NCBI GenBank assembly: GCA_022376515.1
Contig: WTXI01000023.1
Coordinates: 124,001-188,000 of the forward strand
DNA: 64,000 nt
DNA from: Lactifluus volemus
Taxonomy: Eukaryota; Basidiomycota; Agaricomycetes; Russulales; Russulaceae
Direction of reading: 5' to 3'
Within the stretch, counting starts at the first letter, position 1. Every line of letters begins with the position of its first letter. Both the position numbers and the translations under genes were made by a program. Of this stretch, positions 1-11,780 are shown piece by piece. The notes below the pieces were generated by a model. It ran no database searches, was not told where the DNA came from, and was given only the letters and a program-made list of their open reading frames with translations.

Positions 1-277
1 TCGTGACTCGAACATTTCTATTCAATCGAATTCAGCTAGCGATTGAATGTGATCGAGTGCTATTCAGCCAAGATCAATTATATCGAATTAATATTTTTGT
101 TATCATTTTATATCAATTCACATCAATTGTATTCATTTCATTCAATTTTATTCGATCACATTATATTTAATTCGTTCCACTTCTCACTGGGGCTCAGGCC
201 TCAGGCTAGACGCTGTCCTGGTTATCAGGAATGGCGTCTAGATTCTCACGTTTGAGACCCCCTAACACAATTCTCCA
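1..277. other. AT-rich upstream region of gene A
   Basis: The first 190 bases are AT-rich and made of degenerate repeats around ATTCAATT and TATCAATT, so short reading frames here are not credible. The sequence turns GC-richer from about 190. The last 30 bases before the ATG at 278 (ending ACACAATTCTCCA) resemble the leaders of the other DUF6535 genes, which also end in TTCTYCAATG. I see no clear TATA box. Confidence 0.5.
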
Positions 278-2658
278 ATGTCTCAACCTGAAGGACCTGA
301 ATATCAAACCCTCAGTGTAGGTGATTATAGGGAGGCGAACAGCCAAGGTACGTTTCCCGTACTCTCTACCTTGTTGCTATCCGATTTCACCACCAACTTA
401 TTCACTGGGTGCTGCCACAGACCAGGCTGCGAGAGACGAAAATCAATGGCAGGAGCAGGAGCGTGCTGATAGCTCCAGGGCACTCTTCTCACTGTACCAG
501 GATATAACAGAGGAAGACGACAGAGAGTTGGCTGAACGCTGGCTAAAGGATGCTGACGGGATTATTGTTTTGTACGCATCTCAGTTACATTTCCCACACT
601 GCTTCATGCATTGAACCAATATTACAGACTGGCTTGTTTTCTGTCGCCGTTCTTACATTTCTTACCGTGACAATCCCGGATATCAAGGATGATCCGCAGG
701 CAGTGACCGCATTCTATCTCACGCAACTTTTTGCGCTTCAACTTGATGCATACGACAACGGATCAACCCCTTTTATTCCAGATAAATCTCCCTTTTCCTC
801 CAATTTGCCAGCGATCCCCACCACAGTGAACGCACTCCTTTTCATCTGCTTGAACCTCAATCTTTTCTCTGCAATACTGGCTTTGTTGGTACAGCAATGG
901 ACGCGTCAATACCTCATGCTTACTCATTCCCTGCGGTTCAGCTCCAACTACCGAGCGCGGGTGCGCAAAGTCTTTGGCAGTAGCGTCCAGAAATCGCCAA
1001 TCATTTGGGCTGTCCTGGTATCGATGAATTCGTTATTTTTGTCCATGAACGTTTTTCTTTTCGCCATTTCCCTCTATCTTCTGCTTCTCGATAAACCGGT
1101 CTACATCTGCTTCTACACTTGCTCGATCGTTTGCGTCTTGATATGTGCCTTCATTCATTTTATGCACACACGTGCATTACAACTATCATTCTTCGTAAGC
1201 ATCCCTTCTTTACAGGTTGTGCAAGAGAAGTTTTTCTGGAAATCGACAATGGAGATCGATGATCACATCGTAGACCAGATATTCGATGCACTCAGGCCGG
1301 AGAACTCAGATCTAGTGCGATTCGGAGACGAGAAGATTAAAATGAAGCTTAAAATGGCAATGAAGAACTTAATGGAACGTACTTGGTCATCCAATTCCCT
1401 CTCCGACTCGGAAAAGATACGGCGAGTCATCGCCTGTGTGGAGTTCGCTGATTCTGTACACCTCTCGGACGTAGCGTCGTCGATCCTTCAAGTCATATTC
1501 CCCTGCGACCAGCATCAATTGTTAACACTCGTCGAATTGGGGCAATCCTTGCGAAACCGACGTAATGGGATTGGGTTGTGCGCACAAAGCGTTGTTGCTG
1601 GCATCATTTCGAATGTGCGGTCAGGCGACCACCGTTGGATTGCACTCACTGCAGACCAATTAGGGAAATCGGAAGATTCCATTCGGCGATACCTCGAACA
1701 GGGTCAAGAAAACTTGTTACTTGTCAACCTGATCCACATCACTCGCCAGATCCTTCAATCCTCTTCCGGGGACGACTCGGACGACTCGAATCGGGGTCGG
1801 GATATGGCCTCCGCGTCGTTGATCATATTACTAACACTTTCCAATTTCGACATAAGCAATACTTTTCCAGGACTGAAGCGCGACTTTGGTGTCTTGTGGG
1901 ATGAAATCAATCGGGAAGCTCCGAACAACAGAGTCGCTATAAAGATCCGCAACAGCCTTCGCGGTCTCCGCGATGAGAGCTTACCTCAAAGCGATGGTCT
2001 CCCTTCTTGTTGGGAGGAGGTCCGACAGACTCCAGATGGCTATAACACGCGCAGCACCGCTTGGATTCCTCCGTCCATGAATCCTAGCAACGATGATCTC
2101 CCTCCTGGATGGGAGGTTCGACAGACTCCAGATGGGCGCACATACTACATCGATCATAACAAGCAACGCACCACTTGGACGCGCCCATCCGACCCCCCGC
2201 CTTATATTGCGCCCCAGACTCCTCCCTCACGGGAGTTACTAGCATCGCAGCAGGCTCCAAATCATATCAATTGCACCCTCACAATCTCTTCCTCGTCCCA
2301 CATGAATGTCCAGCCCCTCGAAAGCGATGGCCGTCCTCAGGTCGGTACTTCACAGGCCACAGCTTCTGCCACCACCACCACCACCACCACCACCACCACC
2401 ACCACCACCACCACCACAGCCAACACCGCTGACTCATCTGACACCGTTCGGCCTGACCCTAGCAGCGTGCTTTCTACGTCGCCCACGAACGTTTCAGTGA
2501 CCCCTTCTCCTGCCCATGCCATTTCGGATGTACCTTCTGTTTCTCTCCCTGACACTATACGCCCTACTCCCCTCAGCGTGTATCATCATTCTCAAGAACT
2601 GGGCCGTAACAATTCAATCGAGATGAGATCACTCGATCACATGGACCCGAAATTGTGA
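278..2658 (+). CDS. Gene A: DUF6535 membrane protein with two C-terminal WW modules
   Basis: Exons are 278-347, 421-571 and 628-2658, giving about 750 residues. Start MSQPE is shared with the paralogues. The DUF6535 core begins with LFSLYQDITEEDD..RWLKDADGI, followed by four hydrophobic segments (GLFSVAV; NALLFICLNLNLF; WAVLVSMNSLFL; VYICFYTCSIVC). A helical region follows (CVEFADSVHLSDVASSIL, GLCAQSVVAGIIS). Two WW modules come next: the first is degenerate, lacking the central strand around YNTRST, and the second is complete (GWEVRQTPDG, RTYYID, TTWTRP). A Thr/Ser/Pro tail contains a poly-Thr run. Oddity: with the GTACGC donor at 572 the frame is short by one base compared with paralogues. 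A weak donor at 567 (GTTTTG) would keep frame, otherwise a one-base deletion has broken the gene. DUF6535 has no known function; WW domains bind proline-rich peptides. Confidence 0.75.
2371..2417 (+). repeat. (ACC)n microsatellite encoding poly-threonine
   Basis: About 15 ACC units in frame within the gene A tail give a poly-Thr tract. The same locus in the inverted copies A2 and A3 differs in length (22996-23020 and 32298-32356), so the tract expands and contracts. Confidence 0.9.
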
Positions 2659-3504
2659 CCCATCGGATCGTTTGGCTTGGTCTCTGCTTGGCCAAGTCAA
2701 AACTTGTGATATTGGCCGTCGCGGAATCGTATGCTATGAAGTCGATGTGATTTTTCAACAGGTTTTCTTGGAATTTGTAAAACCACGTTTCATGTACCGT
2801 ATTTCACCGTCTCATCCTTCCTCGTTTCATCTATGCCTTCTTTTTTATCTTCTTTGTGTCTGCTTCGTGCCTCTCGATTCCCCGTTTGGATTTACGTTTA
2901 CTTTTGTTCACTGGGTACGGCAATCTCCGTGCAAAACGCGTCTTCCCTTTGTCCTTTTGGACCTTGACTGCCTCCTGCCGCATCTAAGCCCTTAATTTTT
3001 GGTTTTTACTTTCTGTTGAGGAAATTTGAATGCGAGCGTCTTCTGAAGCATCATGAGATGCACGCGTCCTCGAAATCTTCCTTGTCTTTCGGTCACGTGT
3101 CTCCTTGTAGAGAGTGCCTTGAGCTCTCTTTTTGACCTTTCGTTTCATTTACGATCCACTTTTCTCACCTTTTGAAAAGGTAGTTTTTGTGTCCCAATCT
3201 CCGAATCAAGAATGAGCTTGCGAAGCGAACAAATGAAAGGGGAGAGAAATCACGCGAGAGAAGAAAACAAACATTGGGACAATCCGGTTATCCCGTCCTG
3301 GGGTCATCCCTCTGCGCTCCGCCCTCGACCTCAACCTCTGCTACAATTCCCCAGCAGTAGCTGTATCCACGCATATGTTCTTAGCGCGTTTGGACATATT
3401 CCCGCTTGCCAGCTACAGGGTCACGGTAGAATCGGATCTAAAGAGGTCTGTGAACTGTACTCTAAGCAACCTCGCCCTCCATTTCTCACGCGACCCCATG
3501 ATGT
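2659..3504. other. 3' region of gene A, conserved in A2/A3 blocks
   Basis: No convincing gene. The stretch is pyrimidine-rich downstream of the stop codon and recurs inverted at roughly 22.1-22.83 kb and 31.4-32.13 kb, showing that it travelled with the gene A block. Short frames here differ between copies and look accidental. Confidence 0.6.
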
Positions 3505-4270
3505 CATTTGGGGCTACCTTGAACACGGTTATAAGGTCGCTACTGTATGACGCACATCATTAACCAAACCTTTTGCCTTCTTTTGGAGGATCGCGATATG
3601 GCTGACGCATCGACATTCGTCTTACCGACACTTTCCAATTTTGACATAGAAAAATGTTGTGCAGCAGTGGGATGATCTCGGAGATCGATCGAGAGGATGA
3701 AAGTTCTTGCGATGATCCGCAACGACCTTGACCATCTCCGCCTCTTATCGACTCCTCTTCCTCTTGGCTGGGAGGCCCGACGTACTCCGCAAGGGCGCAT
3801 ATACTACGTTGATCACAACACGCGCCACCACCTGGACCCGTCCGTCCGTCCTACTCTCCTCATATCCGCCCCTCACACACCTCAGGTTGCTCCCTCACGG
3901 GAGGTATCACAGCAGTCTTCGTCCCACCTCAATGTAGAGCGCCTCAGGACTAGGAAGTGACGGCCGTTCTCAGGCCGGTACTTCACAGGCCACAGTAGTA
4001 GTAGCTTCCGCTGCCACCACCATCACCACAGCAGCCAACATTGCTGAATCGTTTAGAGAGCACCCTACCGTTCGGCTTGACCCTGCTACCAGCGGTTTGG
4101 TTCCTGCGAGTACCCATTTGCCCACGAACGTTTCAATGGCCCCTTCTGCAAGTGTCAGTTCGCAGGTACTTTCAGGCTTACTCGTCACGACTCTCACACG
4201 GACCCGTCAGCTGAAAATCATCGTGACCCGTCGGACAATTCCGCGTAGTTCTCCGCTTAACCGAACAAAG
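3505..4270 (+). pseudogene. W1: truncated DUF6535-WW pseudogene
   Basis: Remnants of a second family member lie in order: a GYLEHG motif near 3517, a MADAS..LPTLSNFDI piece at 3599-3650, then a WW module ([23 protein letters not shown]) in the 3697-3960 frame, and a Ser/Thr-rich tail in another frame up to about 4270. The DUF6535 membrane part is missing, and frames break at about 3655 and inside the WW module, where TTTWTRP is shifted out of frame. Inverted copies W2 and W3 sit next to A2 and A3, so this ruin duplicated together with gene A. Confidence 0.75.
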
Positions 4271-5203
4271 TTGTTGCAGATGATGGTCCTTGTAGGTTCA
4301 TTTTTGTCGAGCGATATTTGTTTTCTCCCGGAAATTTTTTCAAACCGTGTTTCACGTCCTCCCTTCTTTCACCCCTTTTCACCCTTGTACCTCAGGCACA
4401 GGCCCGCTGCGGCTTCGTGTTACGCTAATGTTTCCTTTGTCGCCTTTTATGTCTGCTGCGTTCCTCGTGCCTTTCGATTCCTTGTTTAGTTTCATGTTCA
4501 TTTTTGTTCGCTCGGTACGGCCCTCGACTACCTCACGCCGCGTCCATGCCCTCAAATTCATGTGTTACTGCTCGTCTTCAAGTTACGGTTGTACCTGTAT
4601 GCCATTTCAAATACTTCCAGTTCCAGTTTCCAACGAAATACAAAATAGGGATACCCTGAGTTGCAAAGGCAAAGCCTAACAAACGTGAATACCACAAGAG
4701 AGGATGTAAGAATATCGGACTCGGAGGCGAAGACTCGGATCTGAGAATCATTGAAAAGAGAGACACGAAATCATTTATGACTCGCAAAGCGCACTCGAGG
4801 CAAGTGAGGAAGAAAGATGGTGCAGGAGAGAATGTCATAAAGCAGGAACAAACGAAAACACGAGACATACTAAGACCATTACGGAATTCGGTCGACACAA
4901 TGTCAGTGAGGCAGGGGTAAGGGTGGTAAGCCGGTAAGGGCCGGGTGTCGTTACACGGAGAATGGAAAAAGGCACGACTTTTTAGCGCCGCCGTCAGGTG
5001 ATTTAAGACCTTCAGCCTGAGGAGACAACTTTTCAGCAGACACTGCGGTGATAGAAGCTGAAGCCTTCTACGGCAATATATATGAGGGAGGAGGACTTTG
5101 TGGGGAGATAGGAGTAGGAGTAATGTTGGAAGATGAAGAAGATTAAGTTTTTAACGTTGGGCGTGTCACCGTTGACGTTGAGCGGATCGGCGTGCCGGAC
5201 CTC
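4271..5203. other. Gene-free region; gene A block ends near 4780
   Basis: Up to about 4780 this matches, inverted, 20.8-21.3 kb and 30.2-30.65 kb. From there to 5203 the sequence is not repeated in the window and shows no gene. Confidence 0.55.
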
Positions 5204-6956
5204 CTATCCGAGAGGGAGACCGTTACCTTGGGTTAAAATGTTGTGGAAATGACGAAGATGGTCGCGAATTTTCCAAAGAACTGCGCTGTTCGGTGCTTCT
5301 TGATCGATTTCGTTCCACAGGGCCAGAAAGTCGTGCTGTAGCTCGGGAAGAGTATTTCGAATGTCAAAATTGGAAAGTGTTGGGAATATGTGTGATGAGG
5401 CGTCAGGTAGAAGTAAATGCTGTCGACCGCCGGGATCATCCCTTGAAGATTCAAGGTTCTTGCGAGTGATGTGAATCAGGTTAGCGAGTAACACGCTATC
5501 GTTGCCATGCTCAAGGTAGCGTGGGAGGGAAGGGCCTAATTGGTCCGTAGCAAGCGCAACCCAATCGCTGTCGTCTGCCTGTACTTTTGAAATGATGCCA
5601 GCAACAATGCTTTGCGCACATGAACCAATCTTCTGTCCGGTGGTATTGTCCTTGGGTCTCAGGAGTTGCCCCATTTCAACGGAACGCAGCGCATCCTGCT
5701 GGTCCAGGGTGAATACGTGTTCGAGGATTGATGACGTTACTTTTGGGAGGTGTATGGTGTCAGCAAAGTTGACACAGAGGACGAGTCGGCGCAATTTCTC
5801 TGAGACAGTCAGGAAATTGGATGACCAAGCATGCTCCAATAATTTATGCACGGCCGTCTGAAACCTCTCGCTTCCCAATTTAATGACCTTCTGTAGAGGG
5901 TCGTCGACTATTTTTGATTGGCAAAAAGCGAGGATGTTTTCAAAGAACTGCACGAGGTCAGAATCTTCGACAACAGCCTTGAATAATCGGTCCAAGACGC
6001 GGACGTCGCTATCTGCCGATCGCGTCTTGGAACGAACCTGCGAATAAACGAGGAATTAGGGTTGACCTATGGATACACGACGAAAGAATAGAGGGGGCCT
6101 ATAGGGTGCACTTACTCTTCGCAGCCAACATAGGACGCCGACATATAAGAAGAAGCAAATGAATCCAGAAGAGAAGAATACGATGAAGACAGCTTTGCTG
6201 ACATGGAAGAGATAGATGGAAATGCCAGCCCACAAAAGAAACAAGGAAATATGGATCATGACCCTTACGACCCAAGCCGGCAATGCATCCAAATCTTCGT
6301 ATTCGTTGACAATGACGTCTTGCACGCGCGCTCGATCGTGGGGGCTGTTTTTCAGAGACCGAGTAAACAGGAGGCTCTTAGTCATCCATCGCCGTATCGA
6401 TATGGCGAGAATCGCGGTGCCAAGATCGAAAGTCAAACTCATGAACAAGAGCGAGTTTGCCCAGATGGCGTATTTCGGAGGAGAGAACGGGGGCGGTTGA
6501 GCTGGGGTGGAAGGGAGAGGACTGTTGGAGTCTCCGGGAAACTGAAGTTCGTAAAGTTTCTCGAGGTAGAATGCAGATTTTTCCTGTGTGTCCGGTCTGA
6601 GGTCCTGGAGTGTCACGGCAAGTAATGCCGCAACGACGGCTGAGAACAAGCCCATCTGTGATATTGGCTCGATATTTGAAGCGGCAAGGGGAATAAGGGG
6701 GGTACGCACGAAGATAATGATGACCTCGGCATACTTTTGCGAGAATTCGGCTTTCTTATTGTCTTTCTCTGTCATCTTGCAATACATAGTGAAGAGGGGC
6801 TCCGAGCTATCATTGAATACGGGGTATGGGGCAGCATCTAGGTGGATAAGACTAGTGTTGAGATAAATGAAACCGTAACTTACCTGGAAGGTCCTCATGC
6901 CAGTGAATCGGATCAGTCATGTGGAGAGTGTGGTGTTCAGGCTCAGGCTGAGACAT
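5204..6956 (-). CDS. Gene B: DUF6535 family membrane protein
   Basis: Four exons on the minus strand: 6956-6884, 6837-6710, 6655-6116 and 6037-5204. All junctions are GT-AG and in phase, giving 524 residues. The start MSQPEPEHH matches the paralogues. DUF6535 core: EPLFTMYCKMTEKDN, then MGLFSAVVAALLAVTLQDL and three further hydrophobic segments. The helical C-terminal half carries CVNFADTIHLPKVTSSIL and GSCAQSIVAGIISKVQ. It is the F-type subfamily, but its stop (after GNGLPLG) comes about 70 residues earlier than in F1-F3, because the SRAEDRHDPP tail is shifted out by a small deletion. It is divergent from gene C. The product is probably an integral membrane protein of unknown function. Confidence 0.85.
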
Positions 6957-7210
6957 TGGAGAATTGAAAAGAAGACCGTGGTTCTGAACAGACGTGATAA
7001 GGAGGTCATGTTGTATTCCCACGTTACAGACATGAGGCAGCCAAAAACAAGGGGAACGCCAAACCAGAAAGTCTAGATTACGGCGCCCACTCCTTACGCC
7101 TCTTCAGTTTAGCACATGGTCCATTGACAGCTGACGTAAACGAGGAAGAGGCGAGGGCCTCCGAGTCCGAGCCCAACAACGTACAAACCTCTTCTTACCT
7201 TTATCCACCA
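6957..7210. promoter_or_regulatory. Divergent promoter region of genes B and C
   Basis: Only 254 bp separate the two ATGs. On the B side the minus strand carries CCTCATGTCTGTAACGTGG (7037-7019), the same motif that lies 90-100 bp upstream of the ATG in genes E and F1-F4. No comparable motif was seen on the C side. Confidence 0.55.
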
Positions 7211-9374
7211 ATGTCTCAATCTGAACACCAGAATCTCAAAGAAACTGATCACGAGGGGGCAAATCGCCGAGGTATGTTAGTTTCTAATCCTATCTAATTT
7301 CACCACCGGGCCAACGTGTACACTAGATACCGACCGAAGCTCGGTGCGGAATCAGGAACAGGAGCCAGAATTTGCTGATAGCTCGGGGCCTCTCTTCGCT
7401 ATGTATTGTTTAACAGAAAAGAAGAACAATCATGGCAATAAGAGGACTCAATTCGCCCGGGAAAATGCTCAGTCGCTCATGATCTTCGTGCGCACCTCAT
7501 TTTTATTATAATTTCCGTACTGGTTCAAATATCAAGTCAATGATACAGTCCGGCTTGTTCTCTGCCGCCGTTGCGACATTACTTACGGTGACAGTCCAGG
7601 ACCTCAAGCAAGACCCACAGGATACGTCTGCATTCTATCTCGAGAATATCTATAAGCTTCAATTTATTGGAAGCGCCAATGCACCTCGCCCTTCTTCCCC
7701 CGCACAACTCCCTCCGTTCTCTCTTCCGATACATGCCATCATGACGAACATATTCCTCTTCATGAGCTTGTGTCTCAACCTTTTCACTGCAATTGTCGCG
7801 ATATTGATATGGCAATGGTTGACTTATAGCCTCTGGGTTATAGAGTCGTCGCGGTACAGCCCCCATTTCCGAGCGCGGGTGCAAGAAGTCATGAGCCGTG
7901 AATACCATGCGCCGAATTCCCCGGTGAATTGGATATTAATGGCCACGACATACCTTTCCGTATGTTTCTCATGTGTTGGCGTTTCCATATATCTCCTCTA
8001 TCTCAACGAAGCGGTCTTTGGCTCCATCATTCTTTGCGGATTCCTTTGCTTTTTGGCATATTGTTATCTTATGTGTTTTATGAATAAGGTTCTCTGTTCA
8101 TTCATCGTGTATTTGCAGATCAACCCTAATTTCTGGTTTATTCGCAGGCTAAAATCCCGGCATGGTCGCCGAGGATTGATGGCGGCGTTATAAACCAGCT
8201 ATTCGAGGCTCTCGTTAAGGATTCCGACTTCTTGCAATTTTTTGAGGGTATCCCTGGCTTCTGCAGATCATCAGTAGTCGATGACCCCGTACGCAAGTTT
8301 ACTAATCTGGGAAGCGAGAAGCTGCATAATGTCGCGGAGAAATTATTGAAATGTACTTGGTCATCCAGTTTCCTCTCCGACTTAGAGAAAACACGGCGAC
8401 TCATCGCCTGCGTCAACTTCGCTGACGCTGTGCGCCTCATGAATGTAGCGTTGTCGATTTTCAAACGCATATTCCCTCGGGACCAGCATAACGCCCTCCG
8501 ATCCGTTGAAATGGGGAAATTCCTAAGAAGCCAAAGAAATAGCACCCAACAGGAGATTGGTTTGTGTGCCCAAAGCATCGTTGCTGGCATTATTTCCAAC
8601 GTGCAAGAAAGCAACGATGGTTGGGTTGCTCTCGCTGCGGATCAATTAGGCAAATCGGAAGACGTCATTCGGGGCTACCTCGAACGTGGCAATAACGACG
8701 TGTTACTTGCCAACCTGACCCACATCACTCGACAGATCTTTCACTCTTTGGAGGATAATCGGGACATGGCTGTTGCGTCATCATCCATATTACGATCACT
8801 TTCCGAATTTGGGGTACGAGATACGCTGCCTGAACTGCAGCGCGATTTCCTTGCCTTGTGGAAAGAAATCGGAGAGGCGCCGAACGACAATGTTCTTACG
8901 GAGATCCGCGACAGTCTGTTCAATGTTTACAACACCTTAACTCAAGGCTCGACTCCGACAACCCCACCCAATCCCTCTGACTTGATTTCTCCTGTCCACG
9001 GGCCGGTAGACGGGGATGAAGCTATCACCTCTCCTTCCGAGGCTCCCATTTCATACCAAAACCTCAGTCTTACCACCTCTTCTCCTCAGTCCCTCTTGCC
9101 TGCCCCAGGTCATATCGCCATAGCTCTTGCCGACGAGTCGCCACTCGGTGGTATTCCTGAAGTGACGCGCTGTCCCACGGCGGCCTCTGCGTCATCAGGC
9201 ACCATTCCTTCTCTCGGGAACCAAGGCCTTTCCGATATTTCACAGGCAGTAACTTCTGCTGCCAGGGCAAAAGCAGGCAACATTGCTGTCCCTTCTACCA
9301 CTCCAGAGGTTACTTCTACTTTTGGTCCTCACGTTGCATCTGTCATCGCACACCACGATGCTCAAGAGACATGA
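7211..9374 (+). CDS. Gene C: DUF6535 family membrane protein with disordered tail
   Basis: Exons 7211-7271, 7327-7487, 7549-8088 and 8148-9374 join in phase to 662 residues. Start MSQSEHQN. The DUF6535 core runs from GPLFAMYCLTEKKNN through SGLFSAAVATLLTVTVQDL and the segments NIFLFMSLCLNLFTAIVAIL, ILMATTYLSVCFSCVGVSIYL and IILCGFLCFLAYC. The helical half contains CVNFADAVRLMNVALSIF and GLCAQSIVAGIISNVQ. After about residue 520 the protein is Ser/Thr/Pro-rich, probably disordered, and has no WW module. Exon 3 is exactly 180 codons, as in B and F1. The gene appears intact. Pseudogene D is its close relative. Confidence 0.85.
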
Positions 9375-10190
9375 ACGATCCAGTTGAAATGAACTCGCTC
9401 CCTCGTACACGCCAGTTGGATCTCTCAGCTCCGGACACTCCCGCTTAGTCCCCTCATGGTCCATCGAAGCAAGGCGAAAGTCTCGATTTGTTGATGGTCT
9501 TCGTAAGTCGTTTTTTTAAAGTTTACACTAAGCTGCGGAGGGCGTTGACTCTGCCAGTTTTACAAGTTAACTCTTGTGTGACACCGTATTGGGATGAGCA
9601 TCAGTCATTGCTGATGCTCGTCCCACTATGGTGCATATAACATGAGTTAACTTATCAAATCTGGCAGGGTTGCAGAACTTATGCCGCCCATGGTATTATT
9701 GCACATTTCTTGGAATGTTTTGCTTTTGTGGTGTTACAATGTCTCCTCTCGTTCACATTCCCTTTTCAAATTCTTATCACCTCACCATCCTGTGCCCTCC
9801 CGTCCACTTTGTTTGATCATCTCAGTGTAGTGAATATTATATATGAGAGAGTCTAATTTTGCTGTGAAATCTGTCCAAAGTTGACCGATGTTGTACTGTA
9901 TAAGGTCGTGGAGATCCCACTTGCATGCAAGACGGTTGAAATTCTTTCTTACATCGTGCAGTTATTGAATCGTTCTGTTTAAGAGTTCCAACGTTGGAGT
10001 ACAGTAGTACTAGTACTTAGTCGTGCCAATTACTAACACCTCAACTGACTAGAGGTCAGGATCTATGATGCCGTTCAGACCCTTTTCACCTAACTTAATG
10101 TGTCCTCTTCATTACGCGTAACTTAGTAACGTACTATCCGCCTTTGTCACGTGACCCAGAGGCTGGCCCTCGAACCAGCGCGTACGTATC
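9375..10190. other. Intergenic region C-D
   Basis: No gene seen. It contains the fold-back hairpin listed separately at 9548-9670; the remainder is AT-rich and featureless by eye. Confidence 0.5.
9548..9670. repeat. Long imperfect hairpin (fold-back element)
   Basis: The left arm (9548-9604, starting ACTCTGCCAG and ending GAGCATCAG) pairs with the right arm (9611-9670, CTGATGCTCG to CTGGCAGGGT). The loop is TCATTG. The arms of 57 and 60 nt have a few mismatches and share AAGTTAACTC near the middle. It is probably a small fold-back MITE, or a structured 3' element of gene C. No second copy was found in the window. Confidence 0.75.
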
Positions 10191-11780
10191 CGAATAGTTT
10201 GCATATCGCACCTGAACACCGGACAGTCAGGATAACTGATCACAAAGCGGAAAGCTTTCAAGGTATGGTATGTTACCTTCCACTCAACGTTAATCCCACT
10301 TCATGTCACCATCAACTTTACACCAGATTCTCCTCCCCTGAACGGCGTTCAGATGGTTCAAAATCAGGAACTCGTGCTCGAATTTGCTGATAGCTCGGGG
10401 CCTCTCTTTACAATGTAGTGCACGGCAGAGAAAGACTATAAGGACGCAGAACTCTTGCGAAAAAATGCCGAGACGCTCATTTTCTTCGTGCGTGCTTCAT
10501 TTTTATTCTCTATTTCACTTTTCAAAAATCCAGTTAATTTTACAGATGGGCTTATTCTCAGCCACCGTTGCAACAGTACTTTCGGTGACATGGCAAGACC
10601 TCCGACAAGACCCGCATTCTACCTTGAGCATATCTATCAGCTTCAATTTCTCGGTGGCTCCAACACGCCCCGCCCTTCCACCCCTGCTCAACCACCTTCT
10701 CACCTCCGAAATACGCGATCTGGGTGAACGCACTCCTATCCATGAGCTTGTGTCTCAACATTTCCACCGCAATTTTGGCTATATCGTTATGGCGATGGAT
10801 AAATTTAAGCCTCCTTGTTGGTCATCGAATCTTCTCTCCGACTCGGAGAAAATGCGGCGACTCGTCGTCTGCGTCAACTTTGCTGACTCTGTACGCCTTC
10901 CGGGTGTAGCATTCTCAATCCTTCAAGATATATTCCCCCGAGATCGACATAATGCGCTGCGGTCAGTTGAAATGAGCCACTTCTTGAGGAGCCAAGGCGA
11001 TAGCACGCAGCGGGAGATTGGCTTGTGTGCGCAAAGCATAGTTGCGGGTATCATTTCAAACGTGCAGGAACGCAACAATCGTTGAGTTGCGCTCGCTGCG
11101 GATCAATTAGGCAAATCCGAAGGCGTCATTCGGGACTACCTCGAGCGTGGTAATGGTAACGTATTACTCACCAACTTGACCCACATCACTCACCAGATCC
11201 TTCACTCTGTCCGCGAGGAGGTCGAAGAGATGGTTCAAACGCATTCTATTACTTCCCTCCCTATTTCGCACGACGGCGCTTGATTATCAGTCTTCTCATT
11301 TTCCCTTCCTCCCCTTCTCATTCCAATTTCAAGTCATATCACCGCCGAACCGGCTGGCGACACTCCACCTGGCGGTATCCCTGAAGCAGCGCGACGCCCC
11401 ACCACGGCTGCTGCGTCGATCGAACCCACTCCTCTCGGAGGTCAGGACCGTTCTGGTACCCCACAGGTCGTAGTTTTGAGTGCCACCCCAACAACAAGCA
11501 ACATTGTCAACACCCCGTCCACAGAGTGCACTACCGTTCGAACGACCTAACATTAACAGCGTGCCTGCCGTGATGGTCACACCTTTTCCTTCCCCACGAC
11601 TCCAGGAGTAGTCTGTTTCTTTCACCCTCACGTTGCAGGCACTACACCCCTCGTGGCGCATTCCGGTGCTGATAACGTGAACATTCTAATTGGAATGGAA
11701 TCGCTCCATGGTACACCAGTCAGATCCGTCGTCTGAAAATTGTGGCCATAGATAATCTCGCTTAGTCTCAACTAACTTGT
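10191..11780 (+). pseudogene. D: decayed DUF6535 gene of the gene C subfamily
   Basis: Order of remnants: a leader matching the MSQ-PEHR exon but without an ATG (about 10198), then FADSSGPLFT followed by a stop at 10417 (ATG TAG). The TM1 region is at about 10545-10600. A large internal deletion removes the rest of the membrane part, so the sequence jumps to CWSSNLLSDSEKMRRLVVCVNFAD. A TGA at 11083-11085 replaces the tryptophan of the WVALAADQLG motif. The tail at 11337-11550 resembles the gene C tail (PPGGIPEAARRPT). Multiple stops and the deletion make it non-functional. Confidence 0.8.

Larger units (their letters stand above)
970..4780 (+). repeat. Segmental duplication: gene A block (master copy)
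   Basis: Everything from mid gene A (TTTGGCAGTAGC near 976) to about 4780 recurs in inverted orientation at about 20800-24388 and 30178-33760. The copies contain A2+W2 and A3+W3. The N-terminal half of gene A is absent from both copies, which share the same breakpoint and therefore derive from one truncated duplicate. Confidence 0.8.

Noticed and set aside
2175..2555. Poly-His, poly-Pro and poly-Val frames across the ACC repeat
   Set aside because: They are other-frame readings of the microsatellite inside the gene A tail.
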